NCBI RefSeq assembly: GCF_007858975.2
Contig: NZ_CP042220.2
Span: forward strand, 372,001-436,000
Length of the DNA: 64,000 bases
From: Dickeya poaceiphila
Lineage (GTDB): Bacteria; Pseudomonadota; Gammaproteobacteria; Enterobacterales; Enterobacteriaceae
Direction of reading: 5' to 3'
Made by a program: the position numbers and the translations under genes. Below, piece by piece: positions 7,927 to 19,507 of this stretch (the first letter of the stretch is position 1; each line of letters begins with the position of its first letter). The notes under the pieces were generated by a model, which was not told the origin of the DNA, made no database searches, and worked only from the letters and a program-made list of their open reading frames with translations.

Positions 7927-9612
7927 TTATTCCACCCGCAACGGTACTCGCACCCGCACGCGGGTAAAACGTTCCGGCTCGCTGGTGACGGTGATGCCGT
8001 AGTGATGGCCGTACCGCGCCTTGATGCGCCGATCCACCAGATTCATACCCAGTCCATCGCCGCCGTTACGCGGGTTATAAGTGCCGGCGTTGTCCTCAAT
8101 CGTCAGTTCCAGCATGTTGGCATAGGCGCGGGCTTCAATGCGCAGATGCCCATTGTCCAGCATTTGGGAGATACCGTGCTTGATGGCGTTTTCCACCAGC
8201 GGCTGCAAGGAAAAGGCAGGCAATCTGGCTGCTCTGAGCGATGACGGAATAGCTATCTCTACCGTCAGCAAATTGGTGAAACGTGCCTTTTCAATATCGA
8301 GATAGGCGCTGATGTGCTCCAGCTCATCGTTGAGTGCGACTTCGTCGCCACTGCGTTTGAGGTTTTTGCGAAAAAAGGTCGATAGCGACAGTACCAGTTG
8401 GCGCGCCTGATCCGGATTACGACGAATCACCGCCGACAGGGTATTGAGGGCATTGAACAGGAAATGCGGATTGACCTGCGCATGTAGCAGTTTGATTTCG
8501 GATTGTGCCAACAGTTGTTTCTGCTGCTCGAAGCGTCCGGCGAAAATTTGGGCTGACAGCAGATGGCCGATGCCTTCACCCAGCAGCCGGTTAATACGGG
8601 AAAATAGCTTATTCTTCGGTTCATACAGTTTGATGGTGCCGATTACCCGTTGTTCTTCGCCGCGCAGCGGGATCACCAGTGCGGAACCGAGTTGACAGTG
8701 CGATGAGATAGCACAGCAAAAAGGTGCGTTGTTACTGTCAGCGTATACGACCTGATTGCTATCGATAGCCTGATGCGTGTGGGGGGAGGTAATCAGCGAA
8801 CCGGCCAGATGGTGGTCATCGCCGGTGCCGATGAATGCCAGCAGTTTTTCCCGATCAGTGATGGCGACAGCGCCAACGCCCAGCTCTTCATACAAAATGC
8901 GCGCCACCTGCATACTGGTGCCGGAATTAAACCCTTCCCGCAATATGCCTTCGGCTCTGGCGGCAATCTGCAAAGCCCGCGTAGAGAATGTCGATGTGTA
9001 GGTTTCAAATACTGCCCGGCGGTCCAGCAGGATGCGCATAAACATGGCAGCACCGATGCTGTTGGTGACTATCATCGGTAAAGCAATGCTTTTGACCAGC
9101 GCCAGCGCATCGCCAAACGGTCGTGATAACAGCAGGATAATACTCATCTGCAGCACTTCCACCACCAGGGTTGTGGTGGCGATGACCAGTGGCTGAAACA
9201 GCAGGTCGATGCGATAGCGTCGGGTCATGTAACGGTGCAGCAGGCCACCTGCCAATCCTTCCATGATGGTGGAAAACATACAGGCCAGCGCGGTCATGCC
9301 ACCCAGCGAGTAACGATGCAAACCACCGGTCAATCCGACCAGAATCCCTACCGATGGCCCACCCAATACGCCGCCCAGCAGCGCGCCAATCGCGCGGGTA
9401 TTGGCGATGGAGTCACCAATGTGCAGACCGAACCAGGTGCCAAGGATGCAGAACATGGAGAACGTCAGGTAGCAGATCAGTCTATGCGGCAGAGTGATGG
9501 TGACCTGCGTTAGCGGGATGAACAGGGGTGTTTTGCTTAAAAGATAGGCAATAACCAAATGGACGCATGTTTGTTGCAGCAATGACAGAATCAAATCAAC
9601 CTGACTGATCAT
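7927..9612 (-). CDS. btsS: BtsS/YehU-type LytS-family sensor histidine kinase
   Basis: A 561-residue membrane sensor kinase. Residues ~1-200 form the multi-helix 5TM-LYT sensor domain, with the QQTCVHLVIAYLLSKTPLFI opening and the GGVLGGPSVGILVGLTGG segment seen in BtsS. A GAF-like region follows, then the His_kinase domain with HAQVNPHFLFNALNTL around the phospho-acceptor His and a DNAG ATP-binding motif near the end. In E. coli BtsS responds to extracellular pyruvate and signals through BtsR to induce btsT. No LytTR-type response regulator is adjacent: the next gene downstream is a convergent csp. The partner must therefore be encoded elsewhere. Confidence 0.85.
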   Translation of the reverse strand: MISQVDLILSLLQQTCVHLVIAYLLSKTPLFIPLTQVTITLPHRLICYLTFSMFCILGTWFGLHIGDSIANTRAIGALLGGVLGGPSVGILVGLTGGLHRYSLGGMTALACMFSTIMEGLAGGLLHRYMTRRYRIDLLFQPLVIATTTLVVEVLQMSIILLLSRPFGDALALVKSIALPMIVTNSIGAAMFMRILLDRRAVFETYTSTFSTRALQIAARAEGILREGFNSGTSMQVARILYEELGVGAVAITDREKLLAFIGTGDDHHLAGSLITSPHTHQAIDSNQVVYADSNNAPFCCAISSHCQLGSALVIPLRGEEQRVIGTIKLYEPKNKLFSRINRLLGEGIGHLLSAQIFAGRFEQQKQLLAQSEIKLLHAQVNPHFLFNALNTLSAVIRRNPDQARQLVLSLSTFFRKNLKRSGDEVALNDELEHISAYLDIEKARFTNLLTVEIAIPSSLRAARLPAFSLQPLVENAIKHGISQMLDNGHLRIEARAYANMLELTIEDNAGTYNPRNGGDGLGMNLVDRRIKARYGHHYGITVTSEPERFTRVRVRVPLRVE

Positions 9613-9994
9613 AAACGAGACACCTCCTTGTTGGGTCAGGCAATTTTACGTGCTGTTCTCTAAGGAACCCCGAACAGGATCAATATTCGCTAAGACTATG
9701 ATTAATTATTTTTTCTTATGGTTTTGGGGCGCAAAAATTTATCCGATATCTCAAATCTTTTCTCTTTTCTTGACTAAGATGAATCTTAGGCTTACCTGAA
9801 GAACACTTCGCAGCGGCGAGTATTACTGCGATGTTTCATTTTCTTAGGTCAGTTCTCTTCTTGGTGGGGGCAGGCTGGTTCCTTTTCTGTTACTGCCGCG
9901 GGGCATTCGCATACCAACTCAGAATGCTGAAGAAATGGCCCGTTGCTTTAACAGCTTTACTTTATTTAGATAGTTAATTCAGAGGACGGATGCC
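9613..9994. other. btsS-glgB divergent intergenic region
   Basis: This 382-bp gap should contain the promoters of the kinase gene and the glg operon. An exact inverted repeat is present at 9774-9789. No open frame of interest was seen. Confidence 0.5.
9774..9789. promoter_or_regulatory. Palindrome upstream of glgB
   Basis: CTAAGAT-GA-ATCTTAG is a perfect 7-bp inverted repeat with a 2-bp centre, 205 bp before glgB and overlapping a TTGACT hexamer (9770-9775). It could be an operator for the glycogen operon; the cognate regulator is unknown. Confidence 0.35.
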
Positions 9995-12178
9995 ATGTCA
10001 GGATTTTCCGATCAGAACGTCATTAATCTCCTTTTTTCCGGCCATTATGCCGATCCTTTCGCAGTATTGGGTATGCATGTCACCTCATCGGGGGTGGAGG
10101 TTCGCGCGCTTCTTCCCGATGCCAGTGATGTACAGGTAGTAGACGCACACAGTGGGCGCAAAGTAGCGAGCCTGCAGTGTCAGGACTCACGCGGTTTTTT
10201 CGCGTCGGTGATTCCCCGCCGCAAAAAGCCATTCAGCTATCGGCTGGCGGTGACCTGGCAGCAGGATACACATGTCATTGATGATCCTTACCGCTTTGGC
10301 ACGCTGTTGCAGGAATTGGATATCTGGCTGCTGGCGGAGGGGCGCCATTTGCGGCCATTTGAAACACTCGGCGCGCATCCATCCACGCTGGATGGCGTTG
10401 ATGGCACCTGCTTTGCCGTCTGGGCGCCGAATGCCCAGCGCGTGTCGGTGGTCGGTGATTTTAATTTTTGGGATGGTCGCCGTCATCCGATGCGGCAGCG
10501 GCGTGAAAATGGCGTGTGGGAACTGTTTGTTCCCGGCGTCGGGCTGGGGCAGTTGTACAAATTCGAAGTCATCGACTGCTACGGCAATGTGCTGGTGAAG
10601 TCTGATCCCTATGCCTTCGCGTCTCAAATGCGTCCGGATACCGCATCGGTGGTCAGTGCGTTGCCGCCAGTATTGCCGGTCGATGAGGCACGAAAGCGCG
10701 CTAACGATTTGCAGTCGCCGATTTCCATCTACGAGGTGCACCTGGGTTCATGGCGGCGGCACAGCGACAATAATTTCTGGCTCAGTTACCGCGAACTGGC
10801 AGACCAACTGGTGCCCTATGTGAAAGAGATGGGGTTTACCCACGTTGAGTTGATGCCGGTGCATGAACATCCGTTTGACGGCAGTTGGGGCTATCAACCG
10901 TTGGGACTTTACGCGCCGACCAGTCGCTTTGGTTCGCCGGATGATTTCCGTTATCTGGTCAGCGCTTTTCATGACGCGGGCATCAATGTTTTGCTGGACT
11001 GGGTTTCCGGCCACTTCCCGACGGATAGCTATGGTCTGGCGCGTTTTGACGGCACCGCACTGTACGAATATGCCGATCCGAAAGAGGGCTATCATCAGGA
11101 CTGGAACACGCTGATTTATAACTTTGACCGTCATGAAGTCCGTAATTATCTGTCGGGTAACGCGTTGTACTGGACTGAGCGTTTTGGTGTGGACGGGCTG
11201 CGGGTGGATGCGGTGGCGTCGATGATTTACCGCGATTACAGCCGCCGCGACGGGGAGTGGGTGCCGAACCATTACGGCGGTAAGGAGAACCTGGAAGCGA
11301 TAGGATTCCTGCGTTACACCAACCAGATGCTGGGGCAAAACCACGATGGTGCGGTCACTATCGCTGAAGAGTCTACCGATTATGCCGGGGTGACATTGCC
11401 GCCGGAGCATGGTGGGCTGGGTTTTCACTACAAGTGGAACATGGGCTGGATGCATGACTCGCTGGCCTACATGCAACTCGACCCGGTGCATCGCAAATAT
11501 CACCACGACCTGCTGACCTTCGGCATGTTGTATGCCTACAGCGAGAACTTTGTTCTGCCGTTGTCGCACGATGAAGTGGTGCACGGCAAGCGTTCGCTGC
11601 TCGATAGAATGCCCGGCGACGCCTGGCAGAAATTCGCCAACCTGCGCGCGTATTACGGTTTCATGTGGGCTTATCCCGGTAAAAAGTTGCTGTTCATGGG
11701 CAGCGAATTTGCGCAAGGACGGGAGTGGAACCACGATGCCAGCCTCGACTGGCACCTGCTGGATGAACCCGATGGCTGGCACGCCGGCGTGCAACAGCTG
11801 GTGCGCGACCTCAATCACTGTTACCGCCAGACCCCGCCGCTCTATCAGTGCGATTACCTGCATCAGGGGTTTGAATGGGTGGTGGTGGATGACCATGAAA
11901 ATTCGGTATTTGCCTTTATTCGACGCGATGCCGACGGCAACGAAATACTGATTATCAGTAACTTTACGCCGGTGCCCAGAGAGGGGTATCGCGTCGGTAT
12001 CAACCAGCCGGGGCAGTGGCGCGAAGTGCTGAATACCGATTCCTGGCATTACCACGGTAGTAACCTTGGCAATCAGGGATTGGTGCGCAGCGAAGCGGTG
12101 GGCAGCCATTCCCGGCCTCAGTCGCTGGTGTTGACGCTGCCGCCGCTCTCCACCCTGTATCTGGCGAAGGAGGCGTAA
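9995..12178 (+). CDS. glgB: 1,4-alpha-glucan branching enzyme
   Basis: GlgB makes alpha-1,6 branches in glycogen by cleaving alpha-1,4 chains and transferring the end. The 727-residue product has the family length, with N-terminal carbohydrate-binding modules, a GH13 barrel and a C-terminal beta domain. The catalytic nucleophile is the Asp in [10 protein letters not shown] (near residue 405), the acid/base Glu is in TIAEEST and the transition-state Asp in [10 protein letters not shown]. It is the first gene of glgBXCAP; its TAA overlaps the glgX ATG by one base, implying translational coupling. Confidence 0.98.
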   Translation: MSGFSDQNVINLLFSGHYADPFAVLGMHVTSSGVEVRALLPDASDVQVVDAHSGRKVASLQCQDSRGFFASVIPRRKKPFSYRLAVTWQQDTHVIDDPYRFGTLLQELDIWLLAEGRHLRPFETLGAHPSTLDGVDGTCFAVWAPNAQRVSVVGDFNFWDGRRHPMRQRRENGVWELFVPGVGLGQLYKFEVIDCYGNVLVKSDPYAFASQMRPDTASVVSALPPVLPVDEARKRANDLQSPISIYEVHLGSWRRHSDNNFWLSYRELADQLVPYVKEMGFTHVELMPVHEHPFDGSWGYQPLGLYAPTSRFGSPDDFRYLVSAFHDAGINVLLDWVSGHFPTDSYGLARFDGTALYEYADPKEGYHQDWNTLIYNFDRHEVRNYLSGNALYWTERFGVDGLRVDAVASMIYRDYSRRDGEWVPNHYGGKENLEAIGFLRYTNQMLGQNHDGAVTIAEESTDYAGVTLPPEHGGLGFHYKWNMGWMHDSLAYMQLDPVHRKYHHDLLTFGMLYAYSENFVLPLSHDEVVHGKRSLLDRMPGDAWQKFANLRAYYGFMWAYPGKKLLFMGSEFAQGREWNHDASLDWHLLDEPDGWHAGVQQLVRDLNHCYRQTPPLYQCDYLHQGFEWVVVDDHENSVFAFIRRDADGNEILIISNFTPVPREGYRVGINQPGQWREVLNTDSWHYHGSNLGNQGLVRSEAVGSHSRPQSLVLTLPPLSTLYLAKEA

Positions 12179-14148
12179 TGGTTGACCTGCTGGCGGGGCG
12201 CCCGCGACCGTTAGGCTCTTATTTCGATGGTGAAGGTGTGAACTTTGCCTTGTTCTCATCTGGAGCATCGCGGGTGGAGTTGTGTATTTTTGATGGCCTG
12301 CGGGAGCAGCGGTTGCCGCTGATGGCCCGTACCGGCGATATCTGGCACGGCTACCTGCCGGATGCACAGCCAGGCTTGTGTTATGGCTACCGTGTAGATG
12401 GTGTGTTCGATCCGCAACGTGGGTTGCGTTTCAACCCCAACAAGCTGCTGCTTGACCCTTGCGCCCGGCAGATGGATGGCTGGGTGGTGGATGACGAGCG
12501 GCTGCACGGCGGCTACGACCAGCCCGATGCGGCGGACAGCGCTGAAGTCATGCCGCGCAGCGTGGTGGTGGATGAACGTTATGACTGGCAGGGCGACAAA
12601 TTGCCGCGCACGCCCTGGAGTCAGACAGTGTTGTATGAAGCGCATGTGCGCGGGTTGACCCGGCGGCATCCACGCATTCCGGCAGCGATACGCGGCACCT
12701 ACGCCGCGCTGGCTCACCCCGTGATGCTGGAGTACCTGACGCAACTGGGCGTGACCGCCCTGGAGTTGATGCCGGTCCAACAACATGCCGACGAACCCCG
12801 TTTGCAAGCGATGGGATTGCGCAATTACTGGGGTTACAACACGCTGCTGCCGTTTGCGGTGGACAGCAGCCTGGCGGCAGGGGATGACCCGCTCAACGAG
12901 TTCCGCGACACCGTACGAACACTCCACAACGCCGGGATCGAAGTGATTCTGGATGTGGTGTTCAATCACAGTGCGGAACTGGATGCAGACGGTCCGACCC
13001 TGACGTTGCGCGGCATCGATAACGTTAGCTACTACTGGCTGACGGAGGATGGCGGCTATCACAACTGGTCGGGATGCGGCAACGTGTTGCGGCTTGATAA
13101 CCCGGCTGTGTTGCAGTGGGTGATTGAGTGTCTGCGGTTCTGGCACGAGGTCTGCCATGTGGATGGTTTTCGTTTTGATCTGGCGACGGTTTTGGGGCGC
13201 ACGCCGGATTTTTCCGCTTCAGCCCCGTTCTTTACGGCACTGCGTAATCACCGGTCGCTGCGCGACTGCAAGCTGATTGCCGAACCCTGGGACATCGGTC
13301 CCGGTGGCTACCAACTGGGCCAGTTTCCTGCGCCGTTTGTCGAGTGGAACGACCGTTTTCGTGACGACATGCGTCGTTTCTGGTTGCACGGCGACCTGCC
13401 TGTTGGGGTGTTTGCCCGCCGTTTTGCCGCCTCCAGCGAGGTGTTTGAGCGCAATGGTCGGCGGCCCTGGGCGTCGGTCAACATGCTGACCTCCCATGAT
13501 GGTTTTACCTTGCGTGATCTGGTGTGTTTTAACCACAAACATAACCAGGCCAACGGGGAACAAAACCGGGATGGCACCAACAGCAATTTCAGTTTCAACC
13601 ATGGAACCGAAGGGTTGGAAGCGGATGACGAAACGCAGGCACGGCGGCATACCAGTCAACAGGCGTTGCTGACTACGCTGCTGTTATCGCAGGGAACGCC
13701 GATGCTGCTGGCTGGTGATGAATTTAGCAACAGCCAGCAGGGCAACAATAACGCTTACTGCCAGGACAATGCGCTGGCCTGGTTGCACTGGGATCAGGCG
13801 GATACCGATTTACTCGCGTTTACGTCTGGGTTGATCCGTTTGCGCCGCACTATTCCTGCTCTGCAGCGGGAGCACTGGTGGCGTGACGGCGAGGACGACG
13901 TCCGGTGGTTGAATGCACAAGGAGAAGCGCTGACACCGTACGAATGGGAGCAGGGAGAACATCGGTTGCAAATTCAGCTTTCTGAACGCTGGTTGCTGTT
14001 GGTCAATGCTGCGCCGCAGGCGAGCGATTTCTCTCTCCCTGAAGGGAAATGGCAGGTCGCACCGCCGTTTTGCACAGCAGATCATCCACTCAATGGACGT
14101 GTTTGGCGTGGGCAGGCGAATGCAGTGTGTGTACTGGTAAAACAATAA
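12178..14148 (+). CDS. glgX: Glycogen debranching enzyme
   Basis: GlgX hydrolyses alpha-1,6 branch points of the limit dextrin left by glycogen phosphorylase, releasing maltotetraose-size chains that MalP/MalQ can process. The 656-residue product (E. coli 657) is an isoamylase-type GH13 enzyme: N-terminal CBM48 domain, then the barrel with nucleophile Asp in [11 protein letters not shown], acid/base Glu in LIAEPWDIG and the [10 protein letters not shown] motif. It begins within the glgB stop codon and is followed 16 bp later by glgC, which has its own AAGGAG ribosome-binding site. Confidence 0.98.
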   Translation: MVDLLAGRPRPLGSYFDGEGVNFALFSSGASRVELCIFDGLREQRLPLMARTGDIWHGYLPDAQPGLCYGYRVDGVFDPQRGLRFNPNKLLLDPCARQMDGWVVDDERLHGGYDQPDAADSAEVMPRSVVVDERYDWQGDKLPRTPWSQTVLYEAHVRGLTRRHPRIPAAIRGTYAALAHPVMLEYLTQLGVTALELMPVQQHADEPRLQAMGLRNYWGYNTLLPFAVDSSLAAGDDPLNEFRDTVRTLHNAGIEVILDVVFNHSAELDADGPTLTLRGIDNVSYYWLTEDGGYHNWSGCGNVLRLDNPAVLQWVIECLRFWHEVCHVDGFRFDLATVLGRTPDFSASAPFFTALRNHRSLRDCKLIAEPWDIGPGGYQLGQFPAPFVEWNDRFRDDMRRFWLHGDLPVGVFARRFAASSEVFERNGRRPWASVNMLTSHDGFTLRDLVCFNHKHNQANGEQNRDGTNSNFSFNHGTEGLEADDETQARRHTSQQALLTTLLLSQGTPMLLAGDEFSNSQQGNNNAYCQDNALAWLHWDQADTDLLAFTSGLIRLRRTIPALQREHWWRDGEDDVRWLNAQGEALTPYEWEQGEHRLQIQLSERWLLLVNAAPQASDFSLPEGKWQVAPPFCTADHPLNGRVWRGQANAVCVLVKQ

Positions 14149-14164
14149 AAAAAAGGAGTCTTAC

Positions 14165-15451
14165 ATGGTAAGTACTGACAAACACGATCCTCTCATGCTG
14201 GCCAGGCAGTTGCCTCTGAAATCTGTGGCGCTGATTTTGGCGGGCGGGCGTGGGACCCGGCTGAAAGACTTAACGGCGCATCGCGCCAAGCCCGCAGTGC
14301 ACTTTGGCGGTAAATATCGAATTATCGATTTTGCCCTCTCTAATTGCCTAAATTCCGGTATCCGCCGAATTGGCGTGATTACCCAGTATCAGTCGCACAC
14401 GCTGGTGCAGCATATCCAGCGTGGCTGGTCGTTCCTGAATGTTGAGATGAACGAATTTGTCGATTTGCTGCCGGCGCAGCAACGGCACGACGAAAACGAT
14501 CACTGGTATCGTGGTACTGCCGATGCCGTATGCCACAACCTGGATATTATCCGGCGCTATGGCGCGGAATATGTCGTGATTCTGGCGGGTGACCACATCT
14601 ATAAGATGGACTATTCCCGTATGTTGCTGGATCACGTGGAAAACGGCGCCGAGTGTTCGGTAGCTTGCATCCCGGTCCCCATCAGTGAAGCGCACGCCTT
14701 TGGCGTGATGAGCGTGGATAAAGACAACCGCATTATCAGCTTCGATGAAAAACCGGCCAAACCCACAGCGATGCCGGATAACCCGGACATGGCGCTGGCC
14801 AGCATGGGGATCTACGTATTTAACGCGAACTACCTGTATCGGATACTGGAGGAGGATATCTGTACCTCAGATTCCAGCCATGACTTCGGTAAAGATCTGC
14901 TTCCGAAAATTGTCGCTCAGGGCCATGCCTGGGCACACCCCTTCACGCTCTCCTGCGTTACCTCGTCTGACAATGCGCCGCCATACTGGCGCGATGTGGG
15001 AACGCTGGAAGCTTACTGGCGCGCTAACCTTGACCTGGCTTCGGTGATGCCGGAACTGGATATGTACGACCATAACTGGCCGATCCGTTCGGCAATGGAA
15101 GCGTTGCCGCCTGCCAAATTCGTACAGGACCGCTCCGGCAGCCATGGGCTGACGATGAACTCGCTGGTCTCCGGCGGATGCATTGTTTCCGGCTCGGTAG
15201 TGACGCACTCGGTGCTGTTTTCGCGGGTGCGAATTAACTCCTTCTGCAGCATCGATTCATCCGTGCTATTGCCGGATGTCAACATAGGGCGTTCATGCCG
15301 TTTGCATCGTTGCATTGTTGATCGCGCCTGCGACATTCCTGAAGGCATGGTGATTGGCGAGAACGCCGAGGATGACAGCCGTCGCTTTTATCGTTCTGAA
15401 GAAGGGATTGTGCTGGTGACGCGTGCCATGCTGGCCAGGCTCAAATCCTAG
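14165..15451 (+). CDS. glgC: Glucose-1-phosphate adenylyltransferase
   Basis: GlgC makes ADP-glucose from glucose-1-phosphate and ATP, the committed and allosterically regulated step of bacterial glycogen synthesis. The 428-residue product has the nucleotide-binding signature [20 protein letters not shown], the YRGTADAV and [10 protein letters not shown] motifs, and a C-terminal left-handed beta-helix region. The N-terminal Lys in the P-L-K-S segment and the conserved Arg region support fructose-1,6-bisphosphate activation and AMP inhibition, as in other enterics (family knowledge). AAGGAG lies 6 nt before the ATG. Confidence 0.98.
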   Translation: MVSTDKHDPLMLARQLPLKSVALILAGGRGTRLKDLTAHRAKPAVHFGGKYRIIDFALSNCLNSGIRRIGVITQYQSHTLVQHIQRGWSFLNVEMNEFVDLLPAQQRHDENDHWYRGTADAVCHNLDIIRRYGAEYVVILAGDHIYKMDYSRMLLDHVENGAECSVACIPVPISEAHAFGVMSVDKDNRIISFDEKPAKPTAMPDNPDMALASMGIYVFNANYLYRILEEDICTSDSSHDFGKDLLPKIVAQGHAWAHPFTLSCVTSSDNAPPYWRDVGTLEAYWRANLDLASVMPELDMYDHNWPIRSAMEALPPAKFVQDRSGSHGLTMNSLVSGGCIVSGSVVTHSVLFSRVRINSFCSIDSSVLLPDVNIGRSCRLHRCIVDRACDIPEGMVIGENAEDDSRRFYRSEEGIVLVTRAMLARLKS

Positions 15452-15531
15452 CCTGACGGTATCCGACCAATGCTGGTCGGAGGCTTGATGCTGCTCGCGT
15501 CTGGGGCGAGGGCAGCGGAATGGGAGACAAG

Positions 15532-16965
15532 ATGCGGGTATTACATGTGTGTTCAGAGCTGTTCCCTCTGTTGAAAACCGGGGGACTGGCAGATGTAGTG
15601 GGGGCGTTGCCCAGCGCGCAGATTGAGGCGGGGATGGATGTGCGGGTGCTGTTGCCTGCGTTTCCCGACCTGAAAAAGGGGATTCCGGATACGCAGGTGG
15701 TACGGGAGCTGGATACGTTTGGCGGCCATGTCACATTACGTTACGGTCATTACAACGGGGTGGGCGTCTACCTGATCGATGTTCCTCACCTGTATGAACG
15801 GGCCGGCAGTCCTTATCACGACACCTCGTTGTTCGCCTATACAGACAACTTTCTACGTTTCGGTCTGTTGGGCTGGATGGGGGCGGAAATGGCCAGCGGC
15901 GTTGATCCGTTCTGGCGACCGGACATTGTACATGCCCATGACTGGCACGCCGGGCTGGCCTGCGCCTATCTGGCGGCGAAGGGCCGACCGGCAAAATCGG
16001 TATTTACCGTCCATAATCTGGCTTATCAGGGATTATTTGATGCCCGTCACATGTCGGATCTGCGGTTGCCGCCGGAGTACTTCCAGATGTACGGGCTGGA
16101 ATTTTACGGCCAGATCTCGTATCTCAAGGCCGGGCTGTACTATTCGGATCATATCACCACCGTTAGCCCGACCTATGCCCATGAAATCACCCAGGCTGAA
16201 TATGGCTACGGTATGGAGGGGTTGCTGAAATCACGGGAAGAGGCTGACCGCTTGTCCGGTATCCTCAACGGGGTGGATGACGATATCTGGAATCCGGCGC
16301 ACGATTCGCTGCTGACTGCCACCTACAGCCGCGATGCGCTGGCGCGCAAGGCGGAGAACAAGCGGCACTTGCAGACGGCGATGGGGCTTAAGGTGGATGA
16401 TCGGGCGCCGGTGTTCGCTATTGTCAGCCGTCTCACCAGCCAGAAAGGGTTGGATATCGCGTTGCAAGCCGTGCCGGATTTGCTGGAACAAGGGGGACAA
16501 CTGGTGGTGCTGGGGGCAGGCGACGCTACCTTGCAGGAAGGTTTTCTGGCGGCGGCGGCGGAGTATCACGGTCGTGTCGGCGTACAGATTGGTTATCACG
16601 AAGCATTTTCGCACCGCATTATTGGCGGGGCGGATGTGATTATGGTTCCTAGTCGGTTCGAACCCTGTGGTTTGACTCAGTTGTATGGTCTGAAATACGG
16701 CACGTTACCGCTGGTCAGACGCACCGGCGGACTGGCGGATACCGTGGCGGATTGCTCGCTGGAAAATTTGGCCGATGGCCTGGCGAGCGGTTTTGTGTTC
16801 AGCGATTGCAATGCTGCGTCGCTGTCGCGGGCGATTCGTCGGGTTTTTGTATTGTGGTCGCGCCCTTCGCTGTGGCGCTATGTACAGCGTCAGGCAATGG
16901 CAATGGATTTTAGTTGGCAGGTTGCTGCAAAGGCCTATCGTGCGCTTTATCAACGTTTGTGGTAG
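15532..16965 (+). CDS. glgA: Glycogen synthase
   Basis: GlgA extends alpha-1,4 glucan chains from ADP-glucose. The product is 477 residues, exactly the E. coli length, from the ATG at 15532 with GGGAGA 5 nt upstream; an ATG at 15520 lacks a site and would add four residues. It is a GT5/GT-B enzyme with the ADP-glucose-binding KTGGLADV motif at the N-terminus and the C-terminal [17 protein letters not shown] motif. It is separated from glgC by 80 bp, so some internal regulation is possible, and is followed 23 bp later by glgP. Confidence 0.98.
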   Translation: MRVLHVCSELFPLLKTGGLADVVGALPSAQIEAGMDVRVLLPAFPDLKKGIPDTQVVRELDTFGGHVTLRYGHYNGVGVYLIDVPHLYERAGSPYHDTSLFAYTDNFLRFGLLGWMGAEMASGVDPFWRPDIVHAHDWHAGLACAYLAAKGRPAKSVFTVHNLAYQGLFDARHMSDLRLPPEYFQMYGLEFYGQISYLKAGLYYSDHITTVSPTYAHEITQAEYGYGMEGLLKSREEADRLSGILNGVDDDIWNPAHDSLLTATYSRDALARKAENKRHLQTAMGLKVDDRAPVFAIVSRLTSQKGLDIALQAVPDLLEQGGQLVVLGAGDATLQEGFLAAAAEYHGRVGVQIGYHEAFSHRIIGGADVIMVPSRFEPCGLTQLYGLKYGTLPLVRRTGGLADTVADCSLENLADGLASGFVFSDCNAASLSRAIRRVFVLWSRPSLWRYVQRQAMAMDFSWQVAAKAYRALYQRLW

Positions 16966-16988
16966 TACGCATCTGTGGGAATGACATT

Positions 16989-19436
16989 ATGAACTCTCCA
17001 TTTATCTACAACTCACCTACGCTCAGCGTAGACGCGTTGAAACATTCTATCGCTTATAAGCTGATGTTTACCGTCGGCAAGGATCCCAGCGTCGCCAGTA
17101 AACATGACTGGCTGAATGCCGCCGTGCTGGCGGTACGGGATCGTATGGTAGAGCGCTGGCTGCGGTCCAATCGTGCACAGCTATCGCAGGATGTCCGGCA
17201 GGTTTACTACTTGTCGATGGAGTTCCTGCTGGGGCGTACGCTATCCAACGCTCTGTTGGCGATGGGAATGTTCGACGATCTGCGGGACGCGCTGGAAGCG
17301 ATGGGGCTGGATCTGAACGAACTGCTGGAAGAAGAGGACGATCCGGCGTTGGGCAACGGCGGCCTTGGTCGGCTGGCAGCCTGTTTTCTCGACTCGCTCG
17401 CCACCATGGCGCTGCCGGGACGCGGTTACGGCATCCGTTACGAATATGGCATGTTTCGGCAAAATATTATCGACGGCAAGCAGGCGGAATCACCGGATTA
17501 CTGGCTGGAATATGGTAACCCGTGGGAATTTGTTCGCCACAGCACCCGCTACAAAGTGCGCTTTGGTGGCCGCATCCAGCAGGAAGGCAGTAAAACCCGC
17601 TGGCTGGAAACCGAGGAGATCATTGCCTGCGCTTATGATCAGATAATCCCCGGTTTTGATACCGACGCCACCAATACCCTGCGGCTGTGGGCGGCGCAGG
17701 CCAGTAACGAAATCAACCTCGGTAAATTCAATCAGGGTGACTATTTCGCGGCGGTGGAGGATAAAAACCACTCCGAAAACGTGTCGCGTGTGCTGTACCC
17801 CGATGACTCTACATATTCTGGCCGCGAACTGCGCTTACGTCAGGAATACTTTCTGGTGTCCGCTACGGTGCAGGATATTCTCAGCCGCCATTGGATGATG
17901 CATAAAACCTACGCCAATCTGGCGGAAAAATTTGCTATCCATCTCAATGATACTCACCCGGTGCTGGCGATTCCGGAACTGATGCGCTTGTTGATCGACG
18001 AGCACAAGTTCACGTGGGATGCGGCCTGGGAGGTTGTCACCAAGGTATTCTCCTACACTAACCACACCCTGATGGGGGAAGCGCTGGAGACATGGCCGGT
18101 CGATATGATGGGCAAAATCCTGCCGCGCCATCTGCAACTGATCTTTGAAATCAACGAACGTTTTCTGGAGGATGTGCAGGCGCGTTTCCCGAACGACAAC
18201 GCGTTGCTGACGCGGGTATCGATAGTGGATGAAACCCATGGACGCAAAGTTCGTATGGCATGGCTGGCCGTCATCTGTAGCCATAAGGTGAATGGGGTGT
18301 CTCAGTTACATACTGACCTGATGGTACAGTCGCTGTTTGCCGATTTCGCTCGTATTTACCCGGACCGTTTTTGTAACAAAACCAATGGCGTGACTCCCCG
18401 GCGCTGGCTGTCGCTGGCGAACCCGTCACTGTCTAAAGTGTTGGATGACGCGATTGGCAAAACCTGGCGCACGGACCTGAGCCAACTGGAAGACCTGAAG
18501 CCGCATATCGATTTTCCCGCTTTCCTGCAGAAGGTACGTAAGGCCAAACAGGAAAACAAAAAGCGGCTGGCGATATACATTGCTCAGCATCTGGATATTG
18601 TGGTGGACCCGAATGCGCTATTTGATGTGCAGATCAAGCGTATTCACGAGTACAAACGCCAGTTGCTCAACGTGTTGCACCTGATAACGCTGTACAACCG
18701 CATCAAGGATGACCCGGATCTGGAGCGCGTACCGCGCGTCGCCATCTTTGCCGGTAAAGCGGCATCGGCGTATTACATGGCCAAACACATCATTCATCTG
18801 ATCAATGATGTCGCCAACGTGGTGAACAACGATCCGGTAGTGAAAGACAAACTGAAAATTGTCTTTATCCCGAATTACGGCGTGAGTCTGGCGCAGATCA
18901 TTATTCCGGCGGCTGACCTGTCGGAGCAGATCTCGCTGGCGGGTACCGAAGCGTCTGGCACCAGTAATATGAAATTTGCGCTCAACGGCGCACTGACTAT
19001 CGGTACGCTGGACGGTGCCAACGTCGAAATGCGTGAACGGGTCGGGGAAGAGAATATCTTCATTTTTGGCAATACGGCGGAGCAGGTGGAAGAATTACGT
19101 CGTAACGGTTACAACCCGCGTGAATTCTACAATCAGGACGAAGAGTTGCACCGGGTGCTGACGCAAATAGCGACCGGCGTGTTCAGCCCGGACGATCCAC
19201 ACCGCTATGCTGATTTGTTTGATTCACTGGTCAATTTCGGCGATCACTATCAACTACTGGCGGATTATCGCAGTTATGTGGATAGCCACGACAAAGTGGA
19301 CGAGGTATACCGCGATGAAGATGAATGGACGCGTCGTACCTTGCAAAACATTGCCAATATGGGCTATTTCTCCTCTGATCGCACTATTCAGGAATATGCC
19401 GATGACATCTGGCATATCAAGCCGACACGGTTGTAG
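16989..19436 (+). CDS. glgP: Glycogen phosphorylase
   Basis: GlgP releases glucose-1-phosphate from non-reducing ends of glycogen. The start at 16989 gives 815 residues, as in E. coli; the longer in-frame extension overlaps glgA and is not used. Hallmarks are [18 protein letters not shown], the QLNDTHP-equivalent [13 protein letters not shown], and the PLP-binding lysine in [15 protein letters not shown]. It closes the glgBXCAP operon and is followed by a bidirectional terminator. A paralogue, malP, lies 8 kb further on. Confidence 0.98.
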   Translation: MNSPFIYNSPTLSVDALKHSIAYKLMFTVGKDPSVASKHDWLNAAVLAVRDRMVERWLRSNRAQLSQDVRQVYYLSMEFLLGRTLSNALLAMGMFDDLRDALEAMGLDLNELLEEEDDPALGNGGLGRLAACFLDSLATMALPGRGYGIRYEYGMFRQNIIDGKQAESPDYWLEYGNPWEFVRHSTRYKVRFGGRIQQEGSKTRWLETEEIIACAYDQIIPGFDTDATNTLRLWAAQASNEINLGKFNQGDYFAAVEDKNHSENVSRVLYPDDSTYSGRELRLRQEYFLVSATVQDILSRHWMMHKTYANLAEKFAIHLNDTHPVLAIPELMRLLIDEHKFTWDAAWEVVTKVFSYTNHTLMGEALETWPVDMMGKILPRHLQLIFEINERFLEDVQARFPNDNALLTRVSIVDETHGRKVRMAWLAVICSHKVNGVSQLHTDLMVQSLFADFARIYPDRFCNKTNGVTPRRWLSLANPSLSKVLDDAIGKTWRTDLSQLEDLKPHIDFPAFLQKVRKAKQENKKRLAIYIAQHLDIVVDPNALFDVQIKRIHEYKRQLLNVLHLITLYNRIKDDPDLERVPRVAIFAGKAASAYYMAKHIIHLINDVANVVNNDPVVKDKLKIVFIPNYGVSLAQIIIPAADLSEQISLAGTEASGTSNMKFALNGALTIGTLDGANVEMRERVGEENIFIFGNTAEQVEELRRNGYNPREFYNQDEELHRVLTQIATGVFSPDDPHRYADLFDSLVNFGDHYQLLADYRSYVDSHDKVDEVYRDEDEWTRRTLQNIANMGYFSSDRTIQEYADDIWHIKPTRL

Positions 19437-19471
19437 GTTGAAAATAGAATAACGAGCGATGGAAAGTAGTG

Positions 19472-19500
19472 AAACGGCTTCCACATGGAAGCCGTTTTTC
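19472..19500. terminator. Bidirectional terminator, glgP/glpD
   Basis: AAACGGCTTCC / GGAAGCCGTTT form an 11-bp stem (19472-19482 / 19487-19497) with an ACAT loop and a T-run on the plus side, between the convergent ends of glgP and glpD. Confidence 0.9.
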
Positions 19501-19507
19501 TTTGGGA

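Noticed and set aside
10748-12367. A 539-codon reverse frame opposite glgB/glgX.
   Set aside because: It is antisense to highly conserved enzymes; long open antisense frames are common in GC-rich genes. The same reasoning excludes the 403-codon frame opposite aroB (61296-62507) and others.
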